DNA of 64,000 nucleotides from Porphyra umbilicalis. Lineage: Eukaryota; Rhodophyta; Bangiophyceae; Bangiales; Bangiaceae. A program made the translations under genes and the position numbers. The stretch lies in assembly GCA_002049455.2 (NCBI GenBank), contig KV918868.1, positions 159,688 to 223,687 of the forward strand, in the 5' to 3' direction. Below, piece by piece: positions 22,801 through 34,362 of the stretch (its first letter is position 1; each line of letters opens with the position of its first letter). The notes under the pieces were generated by a model. The model was not told where the DNA came from and ran no database searches. It saw only the letters and a list, made by a program, of their open reading frames with translations.

Positions 22801-23275
22801 GGAGTCATTGCGCATCATGTTGTCTTCCTTCCGATGGGGAGGTCACGGCAAACCCGAGAACCGCGTGTACGACAAGCTGCTTCAAGTCGCCATGAACAAG
22901 CCGGGGGTCGACGACAAGGAGAAGGCGCGCGTCTACATCCTCCGACTGTGGCATGTCGCCTGGGCGGATAGGGACTGGAAAGACAAGGAGGAGGACCGGG
23001 AGGTGACAACGACAACCTCCGGGAAGAAGAAGCCGTCTGCTCGAGTGCCGTGGAAGGTGTGGCTCGATGAGCTGCTCGGCTTTGTGCCGGAGTTGGACCG
23101 AATTCGTGCCGAGGAGGGACATGTAGCCACGTCGATTAGCGCGCCCCCTTCTGGCGGTGTGGCTCCACGGCTGGGCGGGGGTCCCGCTTCTGTTGCTGAG
23201 TCGGCTTTGTATCATACTGGCGGAGAGGGCCCCGGGGGGGACGTCGGTCAAACGGATGAGGCACAGACTCTGTAG
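19821..23275 (+). pseudogene. Gene B copy 2, frameshifted at other sites
   Basis: Tandem copy of 10210-13695 with the same start and stop. The coil repeat (20160-21475) is in frame throughout, unlike copy 1. The frame is lost near 21556, where GGTTTTTC replaces GCTTTTC, and near 22623-22632, where eight A plus T replace six A plus GG. It is intact across the positions broken in copy 1. Both copies agree on the downstream domain and the charged tail. Decay after duplication, or homopolymer error in the assembly, would both explain this. Confidence 0.5.
20160..21475 (+). repeat. Coding minisatellite of gene B copy 2
   Basis: Same 18-bp Ala-Asp-Arg-Gln coding units as at 10549-11905, but with a different arrangement and number of higher-order blocks (for example an extra LEKQAAAESAVEVA block). 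This indicates repeat turnover since the duplication. Confidence 0.85.
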
Positions 23276-24681
23276 TGTAGCTCGGCTGGGGGTTGAGGGT
23301 GCGCAAGGTGTTCTTTGTTGGGGATGATACAGGTCCTTTGCCGTATCGAATGCCGTCTTGTCGATACATACGCCCATGCTGCGCGTCTTGGTGCCGTCGT
23401 GTGCAGCGCTGCTTGGGGTTTTCATTGTCTTTGCGCTGGATCCATCTTGTCTCCGTCCTTGGTCGCTTCGTATCATGTGAGAGTGCGTTGAGGCTACGCC
23501 TCGAAGTCGCCATGCTCCCGACTGTGGTGCGCTTGTCCTTTTATCGTGAATTGTAGTATCACACGGTCACTTGTTTGCGATTATCTTGTCACTAGATGTT
23601 GTAATCTCGTGCGTGGTTCTCGACGCTACCTGATTAAACGTAATCTAGTTTGTGATTTTGCTTCTCGTAACAGTAGGGGTAGTGGTGGTTACAACATCCA
23701 CGATACCGTACGAGTACACGAACTGTTTGTGGCGATCCGTCCGAGGACCTCCAGTGTCGTGGCTACCGTGGTTTTCCATAAGCTGGGCGGAAGCGCATCC
23801 AAAATATCATTCATACCATCACCCTGATCCGCATTTCACTCTGTCAGCGGCAGCTGCCGTGAAAGTTCGACACGGCGGTCGATCTGTTCTTAATTTTCTT
23901 TGGGGCTCGCCACCGCGCCGATGTGCGGCGCGCCCGACACTTCTGCCACCACAGCCACTGGTGTCACCTCTGGGAGCACTGCCACCAGGTCATATTGCAT
24001 CCCAGACTGCGGGGATTGCGGTCCACACGCCGCTGACTGTGGTTGAGTATTGGCCGCACTCTCCAACGCTGACGCAGCTGCGACGGCGTTTTCCACGTCT
24101 GCAAACGGTTGAGGAGAAGCCTAGTCGCCGTCGGCGGCAGTAGCGACGGCCCAGTCGACGGGGATTGCTGCACCGTCGCCGCCCCCACCGCCGTCACCAA
24201 GCACGGATAAAAATTGACTGGTGCACTTCTGGGGCCGCCCAGCCGGTATAACCCAAGCAGGGTGACACAGGGGCCGCCGTTGCCGCTCCGCGAAACCCCC
24301 GCCGAGGTACTGTGTTCCCGCAGTGCGCTGGGGCCTGTGAGGGGGCGGCAGGCAAAGGTGCGTGCCCGGCCGCCGCCCGCGCACCCGCCCCCACCGGTGC
24401 CGTCGTGCTGACAGAAGTTGTGGCGGACCGACGCGAGGCCGCTCGCTGCACCGCGGCAACTGTCGCCGCACGGGGAGGTGCAGGCTGCGGCGCCGCCGCC
24501 TTCGCCCGACCGTCGGCCGTTGTTGCCAGCAGGGCAACGGCGACCGCGCCAGTAGCCGTCACCGAAAGCACAGGGGTCGCTTCGCGGGCGACTGTTGTGG
24601 CGGGCACCGCGGCCACGCCGAGGCAGCAGTTGTCACACACTGTCGCTTGTGCGTAAAGGCAATGCTGCTGGACACATATCA

Positions 24682-25083
24682 ATGCAAATCAGCATGATGG
24701 TGTGGGTTTCAGCCCACTCTGACTACATAGGCGTGATCAGGGACGTCCCTTTACCCAGAAGAAATGATAAAGTCAAGCACCGCACGACTTTCTTTCTCGG
24801 CACCCTACTGTCCCAAGATGTGCTGCCCTTCCCCACCATACAGGCCAAGGACATCCTCCGCGAGTCAGCAGCAGGTCCGACCCAACATGAACACCATGTC
24901 ACAATCCACCGGGGAGCTCAAGTAGGGCAGAGAACAGCCCGTGGTCATGTCGGAGTGCACAGAATTGTACAACAAGGGCTCCTTCATGCCCATATGACAC
25001 CCTACCTGCCCTTCACGCGCGCCGCGCGACCGATGTCAGCTTGGAACGAATTTGGTCCGAGTGAATCTTTCAGAATAATCTAA
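24682..25083 (+). CDS. Small conserved ORF of the tandem unit, copy 2
   Basis: Counterpart of 15102-15503 and of equal length. Substitutions include F for V in the KHRTTF stretch, R for L at ...DILRES and R for P at ...QRTARGH. Function unknown. Confidence 0.25.
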   Translation: MQISMMVWVSAHSDYIGVIRDVPLPRRNDKVKHRTTFFLGTLLSQDVLPFPTIQAKDILRESAAGPTQHEHHVTIHRGAQVGQRTARGHVGVHRIVQQGLLHAHMTPYLPFTRAARPMSAWNEFGPSESFRII

Positions 25084-25430
25084 TATGGTCCAGCGATCAA
25101 AAGTTTTCTATTCAATGTCTAGACGATGTGCAGCCCGAGTACAGCACGAAATAACCGCAGCTCCTTGCATGGAACTACTATTGAGAGGCCTCAGAACGCC
25201 TGACATGTGACAGACACGGCTCCTAAGACAGAAACCATGCCACGAGATTTCAATAACATGCGTCGAGTGAAAGCTGTCATCTGGGCAGTGTCTGATTTTC
25301 TGTTGATGGCCGCTCTTCGCTCGGTTAGCCACAACCCCTGGCGCAGGGTCTTTCCATGCGCCCCGTCAATCTGAGACGAGGGTCACTGCCAGCACGCCGC
25401 AGTTGTCTCACAGCTCCCCCGCCCCGACCC

Positions 25431-25646
25431 TTGTATGCGAACAAGTGAGAGCTCATGCGCTGGCACAGTAGGATAAGTACCTGGGCGGGGTACACGCGTG
25501 AGTGGAAAGAGCATAAGAACACCATCGTCGTGCCCGCCGTTGTGGCAGTAGCCAGCCATGGGAGTGTACTTAGGCACCTACTGTGGGCTGCTCCGGTGGA
25601 CCGGACCGTGCTGCGCGCGTGGCAGCGAGAGTCAACTAGGAACTGA
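25431..25646 (+). pseudogene. Possible non-LTR retrotransposon tail fragment
   Basis: After the second tandem unit, one plus frame reads LYANK, a TGA stop, then ELMRWHSRISTWAGYTREWK and KNTIVVPAVVAVASHGS. The order of a tyrosine-containing helix, a W, then a hydrophobic VVPAVV-type strand and a glycine recalls the C-terminal end of LINE-type reverse transcriptase proteins. No catalytic RT motif is nearby. This is a weak similarity read by eye. Confidence 0.2.
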
Positions 25647-25912
25647 TTGCTGGAGTATCCCGGGTGTTGGGTCAAAGCAGTGCCAACACTGGCCAGTCCA
25701 ATTGATGACGTACCTTTCGCTGGCACTGGCCCATCTTGTGGATAGCGTATGCGCCTTCTGTTCCTACCTATAGCGATTCCCATTGCTTTTAGTTGGAAAA
25801 AACACTGCGGCCGGTCTCTAATACTGTACTCTGTTACTTACAATCAGCTCAAAACAAAACGGGAACTCTCTGCTCGCGCCTCTCTCCTTGTGTAGAAGGA
25901 GCTCTTTGGCAG

Positions 25913-26056
25913 ATGACGCGTCGGCCGCGGCCGGGTGGGCGGCCAGGCAGGAAAACACGCAAAACGAGAACGTTTTGCAGTGGCGACGGGCTGTCATTGG
26001 CGAGAAGGGCAGCGACGGCCGCGGTAGCCGAGAATTGGGGCGCGGTGCGGCACTGA
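25913..26056 (+). CDS. Short basic ORF, AT-hook-like start
   Basis: 47 aa beginning MTRRPRPGGRPGRKTRKTR, a strongly basic AT-hook-like stretch, followed by a helix-like LARRAATAAVAENWG. It could be the first exon or a remnant of a DNA-binding protein from a transposon. Too short to assign. Confidence 0.2.
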   Translation: MTRRPRPGGRPGRKTRKTRTFCSGDGLSLARRAATAAVAENWGAVRH

Positions 26057-26059
26057 GAC

Positions 26060-27560
26060 AGAACTGGTGGGGCGGTGGTAGTGGCCAGGTCAGGTCGTCA
26101 GCTCTTTTTCAGGCCATTGGGCGTCCACAATGACGACTCGCCCACAATGCCAATTCGCGACCTCGAGCCCCACCTCGCCGCTCAGCTCCCCCCGACCCCT
26201 CCCCAGACCCCCCCACCAAACCTCCACCCCAGCGCCCCCCCCAGCCCCCCCCCCAGCATCCTCCCCACGCACTCCCCAAATCTCGCCAAACCCCGCCGAC
26301 CCCCTCCACAACCCCCCAGAGAGCCCCCACGATCGCTTGTAGCCCCACGCAAGATCTCTGGTAGCCCACTTATCGTTGTGGGTCCTTTTTTCCGAGATAC
26401 TACGCCGTCTTGGCAGTTGGGACACGACGTGCCGGGATGCTCAGGGTGGCCCACGCTGCCAGCATGACAACACGTCTGCTATCCTGTAAGGCCCTCGAGA
26501 CCAAATGGGCTGCTCGATAGCATGGTCGCTCTTTTTTCCGGCAACGAGCGCTTGCTCGATATCTCAGAGATAGTGGCTCTGTGGCGGAGATGACATTTAC
26601 GCCTGAGTAGCGAGGCGGCCAAGCAGCCCCACCTGTGAGAAATGCAGAGCTGGCGGGACGCCTGTAGAACGAACAGTCATGCTCGGGCGTCACGCGGCTA
26701 TCTCACTTGCAGCAAGATCTATGGCTAGATCTCCGGCGTCCACGGCCATTGTGAAAGCGCGGGGAGGCCGAAGATCGCTGCATCTCCGCTCGAACTCGAG
26801 TAGTTGTCGACAAAGTTCAGGAAAGTACTCCATAAGATGTACGATAACCTATATCGCTTCCAACTAATTCCTGAAGGTTGATCTTAAACACTGTTCGCAA
26901 TCGTTGCGCGTGAGTCCAAGGAAGGGGGTATTGTCGACGCAGTATCCAATGGAGAGTGTTGCGTAGCACCCCAGGCCAGTCTCGACAGCAGAGGACTGAC
27001 AGCATATGGCATCCCCCTTTTTCTGACAGTCTCTTTGAGACGCTCAGAGTCAGCGAAACACGCCTGCAAGACGACCTCTAGGATTGTGACACACCGGCTT
27101 CCACCTTGCTTGAACGACGGTATGACTGCTGACCCCGCAAGTCAGGCCCGTCTCTCGAGGGGCGCAACGCACTTGTCCAAAGTACGGCGCTCAAATCTCA
27201 TCTGACAGCCTCAACAGTCTGGAGATGGCTCAGCTCTGACGCATGACGGCTCCCCGCCAATGCGCTGGAAACGTATGCAGTGTCCTACCGCACTGTACGC
27301 CATGGAGTGCTCGTCTGAAAGAGGTTGCGCTCTTGCTGTGGTACCACTGCCGCCGTATGTTTTGTGTCAAGCCTACGCGGGACGTCGAATAGATGCAGGC
27401 CACGAGTCAGTTGTCAATACTTTGAACTTTGACCAGGCCCTGACTGATGGTATGACACCGATGCGTTTGTATGTCTTAGTCTGGGAGCGCGCGGGACCCC
27501 ACTGTTCTAGAAGGTGCTAGCTGAGTGGCATATTACGCATTCTCGGCTTCCCATTTATTT
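26060..27560. other. Intergenic, with C-rich low-complexity tract
   Basis: No gene is supported. 26160-26330 is almost pure pyrimidine with A and strong C-runs, giving spurious Pro-rich frames on one strand and Gly/Trp-rich frames on the other. The remainder, 26450-27560, has ordinary composition and no recognised similarity. Confidence 0.4.
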
Positions 27561-27599
27561 ACAAACCTGTGATGTACTCTCTCACACCAAGTGGAAAAT

Positions 27600-28940
27600 G
27601 CCGCCGACGCCGCCTACCACCATCCACCACACCCATCCCTCGCGGCCGCGCCGCCTACGCCAGCTGCCGTCCCCGCCCCCCCTCCAGCTGCCATTGCCCC
27701 GCTCCGCCAGCTTCCATAGCTCCCCCCCCGCAGCCGCAGCAGCTCTTCCCTCCCGGCCGTCGCCGCCCCCCACAGCCAGAAGCCGCCGCCACGCCCCCCA
27801 GCCGCTGCCGCCGCCCACCGTCAGCAGTCATCTTGACCCCTAGCGCCAGCTGTCTCTTCAGTGCTTCACCGCGCAATTTCCCCACCCCCTACTACACCCC
27901 CTTGCTGTCATTCTCCGGTAGCTCCCCCTGCCGCAGCGCTGCCTCCGCCAGCCGCAGCTCCGCCCCACGCCAGCCGTCGCTGACTCCCACAGCCATCCCT
28001 TGCTGGTGTCCCCTGCAGCCGCACCGCTCCACCAGCAGTCTCATACCCCCTCTTTCAGCCCGTTCCACTCTTCCCCATCAGCCATCGTGCCCGCCCACCG
28101 CCATCCGCCGCCACCTCTCCCCGCCAGCCGCTTCCGCCGCGGCCGCCGCCCACAAGCAGCGGGCGCCATCACCTACCGCTAGCCGCTGCGGTCCCCCCCT
28201 CTAGCCGCCACCGCCGCCGTCGCATACTACCAGCTGCTGCGACCCCTCCCCGCCAGCTGCTGCTGTTGCCCACGGCCATCTCCCACCAGCCTCCCCTGGC
28301 ACGGCGGCGGCCTCGCCAGCGCCGTCACCCCCCCCTCGCAGGCCACAGCCTCCGCGTACTTCCAGCTGCCACCGTCACTTTTCAAGCACGCTGCTACTGC
28401 TTGCAAGCGCCGTGCACACTCGCCAGCCCCGCCGGCGGCTGGCGCGCGCGGCTCGGTGAAAGGGGAGACCGGTAGGAGATGGCGGTGGGCGACGGCGGCA
28501 GCTGGTGGGAGGGGGTGGCAGCGGCTGCTGGTATGCGACGGCGGCGATGGCGGCTTGTGGGGGGGGACCGCAGCGGCTAGCGGTAGGTGATGGCGGTGGC
28601 TGCCAGTGGGCGCCGGCCGCAGCGGCGGCTGGTAGGCAGGCGCTGCGGCGGCTCGCGGTGGCGGCTGACCGCGGGCGGCGGCGGCGGCGAGTGTAAACTG
28701 CAGCTGTCGTGCGGCGGCGGTTGTAGTGTGCGGCAGCGCTCGGTAGTAAGGGCAGCAGCAGGGGGCGGTTGCAGATCCTGGCGGTCAGCGACGGCAACGG
28801 CCAGGTGTGACAGGCGGCTGGTGGTCTTCAGTGGAAGGTGTGGGTGACGTGGGCAGGCGGGGAAGTGTGGCGGAGGGGTCGGCAGCGATTGGCTGGCGGG
28901 GGTAGCAGCAGCGCTGCGGGATGGGAGATGCACGGCGTGA
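27600..28940. repeat. Pyrimidine-to-purine foldback, centre near 28380
   Basis: The plus strand is C-rich up to about 28440 and then switches to G-rich. The halves are inverted copies: ATCACCTACCGCTAGCCGCT at 28168-28187 recurs as its reverse complement at 28572-28591, and blocks near 28270 and 28450 also pair. Similarity weakens outward. The long Pro/Arg-rich frames inside are a by-product of composition. Probably a foldback transposon or an inverted duplication. Confidence 0.65.
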
Positions 28941-31265
28941 AGGGTGCAGGATTTACCTCATTACTTTTCTTATCTCTGTGTTTGCATTGTAGGCATCCTG
29001 CCACATGACCGACACTTTGTGTGCAGCATACACTGGTACAGAGGCTTCTCCGACCTCTTGACCTTGTCTCTTTGCCGGCGAGATGTAATCAGCAGGTGCC
29101 AGCGTACACCGGGAGGTGTATCTGTGAGCATGGGTGTGGAGTGCTGGTTCAGGAAGTCACTCGTAAAGGAGACTCGTGTGGCGCCTCTGGGAACGTAAGA
29201 ACGCAGACAATGTGCAATGGCCTCCTTGTCGCCATGCCGGTCCCGTTTCTGTAACTCAGTAATGAGCCCTGCATATCAGGAGGCAAACGAAAGCTGTACG
29301 TTTTTCAGCGGACAGATAGCTCTGTGGCGCGAGCTGGCGTGAGCGTTGGCCTTGGTTACTTTTAGAGGACAGAAAAGATATGATGGATTCGTTTACACAC
29401 AAAAAGGCGCACACTGCCACTTCCAGCACACTTCAAAAGTCCAGTAACGGCTATGACGAGAGACAGGTTCTTGTTTTGTTGAGCCCAGAAGTGCTCAACG
29501 CCTCTCTTTCTGGAACCAGATGGCAGCGGAGTAACGTGTACTGATCATGTCATACACATTTTCTCCAAACCTGCTCAGAAGGGGCACTAAGTGTTGCAAG
29601 AGACACGCAGTAGTGTTTTTGGGAGAAGAAGGAACTAGAACTGCTGTAGGCGGGTTGAGAAGTGCAGGAGCGCAATTCACTGAGTTGGTGAGTGTCAGCT
29701 CTGGCACGCGACTCACTGGATTGGCCAGTGTCAGATCCGATCTACCGTTCCCAGCGGATAGAACATACCGTCAGAAAAGGTCCGGTTCGCCCCCGTTCAT
29801 ATTGATTCACGCTCCTTCCCTGCATTCAGCTGTAGCCGTGACGTCAGTCCTTCGTCACCCGTGTCACAGACGTCGATACCCTCCACCTTTCTACAGCTCT
29901 GGCGACTTTCCATCACCGTTCTCAGCCCCGACCCCACGTCTACTCCGGCCAGCCGCCGCAGCCGCCTCCTGTGTCCGCCCTGCAATTCCAGCCGGTCACC
30001 GCCCTGCCAGTCAGCCGCCGCCATTCCTCGCCATCAGAATCCTCCGCCGGCTGCAGCTACGCACACCCACCATCCGCTACCGCACACCCCCGACACCTAA
30101 CGCAGGCCCCCTCCAGCACCAGTCCCTGGACATAGCATCTGCCCTGTTTTTTCAACTGGCAACAAACCTCCACGTGCCAGCTGCCGTCGTCCACCCCCGC
30201 CAATAGGCGCTGCCCCGAAACAAATGGCCCGTAGGCCATACACTGTACCGGCAGATCCTATAGCACCTCCAGTGGCTGCCCATGGCAGAGCTCTTTACAT
30301 GGACATGCCGCTTTCGGAGCTGGTATACGCATCTCAGCACGATGCATCCCTGACGGGGTGAACTGACATGGTATGACCGAAAACGATGGCTGAGTCGTTG
30401 ACAATGCTTGTCATGCGGCGCAGCAATACCGTCAGCAACAAGCTGTATCGCTCTCTGTTGCTTAGGCGTCTATCCTAATGGACATGTCTTCAGCGCTGAG
30501 ATCTGTAGGCAGTTCGTGCATGTGCCGTCGCATGCCCAAGCGACGAAAAGCGCCCGGAACAACCACGAAACACAGCGTATACTGGTTCGCGTTCCGCATT
30601 GCTCGCGGACTCGTATGTGGAAGGAGAGAGTCCAAGCAGCAACCCTTGTTCTTTGCTATCGTTATTCTGACGGATGCAGCCGCGGAGCACACTCATGCCT
30701 TGGTCTGCTTTCCTCCAAGACGTCACCGCGCACAACAGCGTTGCTTTGAATGAATGTTGCTCTTCATTCGTGCTTGCGGAATCAGCCTAATACCAGAAAG
30801 ACATTGGACGGTCTCTGTTCTGAGATGACCAGTTTCTTCCCAAATGACAGCAGGGACTGTAGCTTCTGGCCGAATACTTTGCTTCGGAACTGCCAAAAGC
30901 AGGAAAATGGGATCACCATGCTGCGAGCACGAGACAATGATGAGTCATTTTTATCTCGACTGCAGAAAATATGGTACAGTGCGGTAGTTCATAAACTCGT
31001 GACAGGACCAGAGACAAGGTACGAGATGAAACACATAGTGACACACTTATATTTGTTGCAAGGTCGCTTTTAATTCTCGCACAAGTTAGTAGAAAATGCA
31101 TACCATGCCCGATGCCGCACCAAACATTCCCAATGCGCTGGAGATTGTCTCCCTTCAGTGCTGCCAACATGACCCCCATCTCTTTGAGCTTTCGTGCGAG
31201 GCATTAAGCCTCAAGCCTCGCTTGCGGGCACGTTGTGCTGGCCTGCGACCAACGTGAGCATCACC
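28941..31265. other. Intergenic, no gene recognised; second C-rich block
   Basis: 29800-30210 is another pyrimidine-rich block resembling the left arm of the foldback at 27.6-28.4 kb. A short imperfect duplication (ACTCACTGGATTGG-like, about 40-bp period) lies at 29680-29740. Otherwise nothing beyond short chance frames. Confidence 0.4.
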
Positions 31266-33062
31266 ATGTGGACGCGCAGCGCTCATCGTGCACGTGCCGA
31301 GGCTGTGGCAGGCGGCCATAACATTGTGGACGTTGACCAGCTCCCGGCGCCGCACGATGTTCCTGAGGAAGCTGGCCATGTCATGTTCACGTACGACCGC
31401 GGTCCAGGTGGTCCAGTCGCGGTCACCCGGGCGGACTGGATGAGTCTGGCTGACGACGTGGACACTCGCGACGGCGTGGTCTACGCCATGGCTCGCTACG
31501 TCTGGCAAGAGGAGCTCCCCCCGACGGATTCCGCGGACTGTCTTGTTTTTTGCAGTGTTTGGTACAAGCTGCTGCGCGAGGGAGGGCCGATTCGTGTGAG
31601 CTCCATGACCCAGTCGGAGGATATTTTTTCTTTCTCTACGTGGGTGTTCTTCTTTTGCGAGGCGGGACATTGGTGGATTGCTGTCCTTTTGGGTGTCCAA
31701 CGTCTGGAAAGGGCGTTGGGAGTTCCCGCCGCTGGTGGTGCCACACACACGGGCAAGCCAGCGGCGGTTGTCGCGTTCTTCAACTCCATGCGCGGCCTCC
31801 CAGCGTACTCCCAAGCGCAGTCTGCGATTGTTGGTTGGTTGCACTTTGAGTGGATGCGGCGAGGTCTTGCCGGGGATGACGTGGGTCGACTTGCGCCGGG
31901 ATGAGTTGCTTCTTGTCTTGCGGTTTCGACTCCCACTGTGCCCCAACAGCGCAACCCGCACGACTGTGATCTGTACGCGCTGTCGTTTTTCCGCTCCTTC
32001 TTTTCGTGCTGCCCTGAGGATCGTTCCTTGTTGCTGCGCTCAGGGGTCGTCGGCAAGAGGGCGTGGCACGTGGCCTTCAAACTCCAAACACGCGCCGACC
32101 TGCGCGACGTTTGTGCGGCGCTGATGGAGCGAGAACGTGGCGCTCGTGGTGTTGTGCTGGACCAGAACAAGAAGACGAATCGTACTCGGCACACGATGGG
32201 GGCGGGCGCGGTTTCCCGGCCGCCGTCTGTTACACGCGGTATCCTGATACCTTCTAGTGGCCGTGGCCCGCAGCCGCGCCATGCCTCTGTTGCGGAGCCA
32301 AGGTTGGGCGCGGATGTCGTGGATGTCGGGACGCTGGTGGTGGCACGTCCTGGCGTCCCAGCGCCCATGGGCTCGTCCAAGTCCGGGGATATCCCCAACG
32401 CACCCTCGGTCGCCGCCAGCGCTCATCCAACCGTGGCTACCGCCAAGGCCGGCACGGACATAGACGGTGCTCATGCGACTGATCTTCTCCTCCAAGGCTT
32501 CGCTAAGGAACGTTTCCAAGCAGCTGCGGAGGAGATGATCCCGGTGCCGCCGCTAGAGTTGGATACGCCGACCTCTGGGGTCATTGGTGTGCCGCCGTCT
32601 TCGTCAGACGCCCACAAGCCTTCGCCTGCAGCCAACTTGCTGCTTCCAGCCTGTCGTCTACCACCTGGTACTGTGCTTCGGCAGCGGTCCCACGAGCGGA
32701 AGCGCGCGCGCCTTAGAGAGGCAGACGTCCATTACGTTACTTGGATGGCCGACTTTCGCCGCTGGGGCTTGCCGATGGAGCCGGCAGTCGCCGATACCGT
32801 CTGTACCGTCTTCTCCAAGACGGATGGCCTCACCCCGGCTTTTGTCAACCTCTTCGCCAGCGGTGTAGCCAAGTGGCATCCACCTGCAAGCCAGCTTCGG
32901 CTCGCTCCATGGTTTGCCGCCGCCGTCCTTGAAGCCTCATCCCAGTGCGGGATGTTTGGGGGCCCGGGGGCGTCTCTTATGCTCCTTTCCCAAGTCCACA
33001 CGGTGCTACGCGCTGCGTATCGCTTCCATGGCTGCCCGATGCCTCACGACAGGTCTATTTGA
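31266..33062 (+). CDS. C48 (Ulp1-like) cysteine protease with C-terminal unknown domain
   Basis: The peptide from ATG 31266 has the pattern of ubiquitin-like-protein proteases: an N-terminal W..L helix region, a segment with DCLVFCSVWYKLL, then WVFFFCEAGHWWIAVLL (His of the active site) and VPQQRNPHDCDLYAL (oxyanion Gln and catalytic Cys, near 31940-31970). The Asp of the triad is not evident. An in-frame TGA at 31902-31904 lies between His and Cys; a 42-bp GT-AG intron (about 31864-31905) would remove it, otherwise the gene is broken. After a Pro/Ala/Ser linker (residues about 320-480), the C-terminus (32730-33050) has W, N..AS....PPA...L.PWF...VL, resembling gene B. Such proteases are often carried by transposons, and a MULE follows downstream on the same strand. 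Confidence 0.6.
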
Positions 33063-33870
33063 GCTGATCTCTTATAGCGATGTGTGCGGTTGGCCGGGTG
33101 GCGGCTCGTCAGGATGGAGCGGGAGTATGCTGAGAGTATGTCGTGCATTTCTTTCGGTGAATTTTTGTATGGAGCAAAGGCGGCATGGGTCCCTGCTTGC
33201 GGGTTTTCTGCTTGTGTATGATGTCACTACCACTTTGGTCGATTGCTGTCGCTCCCCTTCATCATTGTATCTCGCGCGCCTCTCCATGAGCGACGCGTTC
33301 ATCAGGTACCTTCTTCTCGCAAAGTGTCTGACAGGCTCTTGGGACGACTGCACCAGGAGTCCCGTCGACGCGGCGTGTTGCGCTGCGCGTGTGATGGTCG
33401 GGACAGATTGCATCCCGGTGTGGGGTATCACCTTTTGGTAGTTTGGCGCACGGCCCTGGCATCTTTGTCCTTAAGGTAAAGCTTATCCGCGGACGCGCGG
33501 CACACCACACCGTGCCATACGGGTGCCTCGTCGCGCGTAGTCCCAAGGAGTCTGGGCTCCGCCGTCAGCCGCCGAGAAGGGCGTACACGGTGCCAGAGAG
33601 CGTCGGTACCCCACCTGTCGTTCGCAAACCTCCTCGACCGTACCGTCTGCAGCGCGATCTGCTGTTTTTTTGTTTGTGTGGCCGCCGCTGCGTACCCTGC
33701 CTAGCCACGCGGAGCGCGCAACAGCGAGGATAATATTGTAAAGGTAAACACCAACAGCAGCAGCGCCAAGAATTGGACAAGCAGCGCGGCGGCGGGAGAG
33801 AAACACATTGGGGGCTGCGTTGGTGCGCTACTATATCCAACCGCCTCACGCAACATAAGAACGAAATCTC
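33063..33870. other. Intergenic between protease gene and tandem arrays
   Basis: No gene is supported. The plus frame 33072-33441 gives a Cys-rich peptide without recognisable pattern. It is likely the 3' flank of the protease gene. Confidence 0.35.
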
Positions 33871-33872
33871 TT

Positions 33873-34165
33873 GCATTGCTGAACTTGTACGAAACGTTGC
33901 TTACCAGATAAGAAGACCGTTTGGTAACCATATCACCGGCTCCTGCTACTATTTAGCGCAGCATTCTGTACAATATTACTTGCCTGGGCTGAAACAGTAC
34001 GAGACGTTGCTGACAAGGCCAAAAGTGCCTCTCGTAACCAAATGACCGACTCCGGCTACTAGTTCGCGCAATGTTATTTACAAGATTACGTGGTTGGACT
34101 GAACAAGTACGAGACGTTGCTGTCAAGGTCAACAGTGCATTTCGTAACCATAGGTCCAAATCCTT
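33873..34165. repeat. 110-bp tandem repeat, three copies
   Basis: The block GTACGARACGTTGCT occurs at 33887, 33997 and 34107, an exact 110-bp spacing, with CCGGCTCCTGCTACTA- and CGTAACCA-like blocks also repeated. Copies are diverged. It abuts the 168-bp array to the right. Confidence 0.8.
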
Positions 34166-34362
34166 CCACCGTTCGCACCTGTTTACGTACAAGATCGACC
34201 TCTTCGATGGCCACGGCAGTAGAGAGTGCATAACAGATCCGATGAAGCCACGAACTGCCAGTTCGCAATCCCCGTGGAGCCCTGCCACAGAAACCCTTTC
34301 GATACAGCCAAGTCGTCGAAACCTGTCTGCAGAGAGCTCTGACGACATAAAACGCACACATA

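Larger units (their letters stand above)
15840..25418. repeat. 9.6-kb tandem unit, copy 2
   Basis: Direct repeat of 6229-15838, about 30 bp shorter overall because of small indels and different lengths of the Ala-Asp-Arg-Gln coding repeat. Gene order and internal insertions are the same. To its right the sequence becomes unique after CACAGCTCCC. Confidence 0.9.

Noticed and set aside
19567-22971. A 1,134-codon open frame rich in PPTAKP repeats
   Set aside because: It is the alternative register of the Ala-Asp-Arg-Gln minisatellite. It becomes the true gene B frame only after the +1 shift near 21556.
6229-25418. The 9.6-kb repeats as LTRs of a giant retroelement
   Set aside because: They are immediately adjacent with no internal region between them, no TG..CA ends, and no RT or integrase is present.
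27569-28204. Proline/arginine-rich 211-aa protein
   Set aside because: Product of the pyrimidine-rich foldback arm; similar frames appear in all registers.
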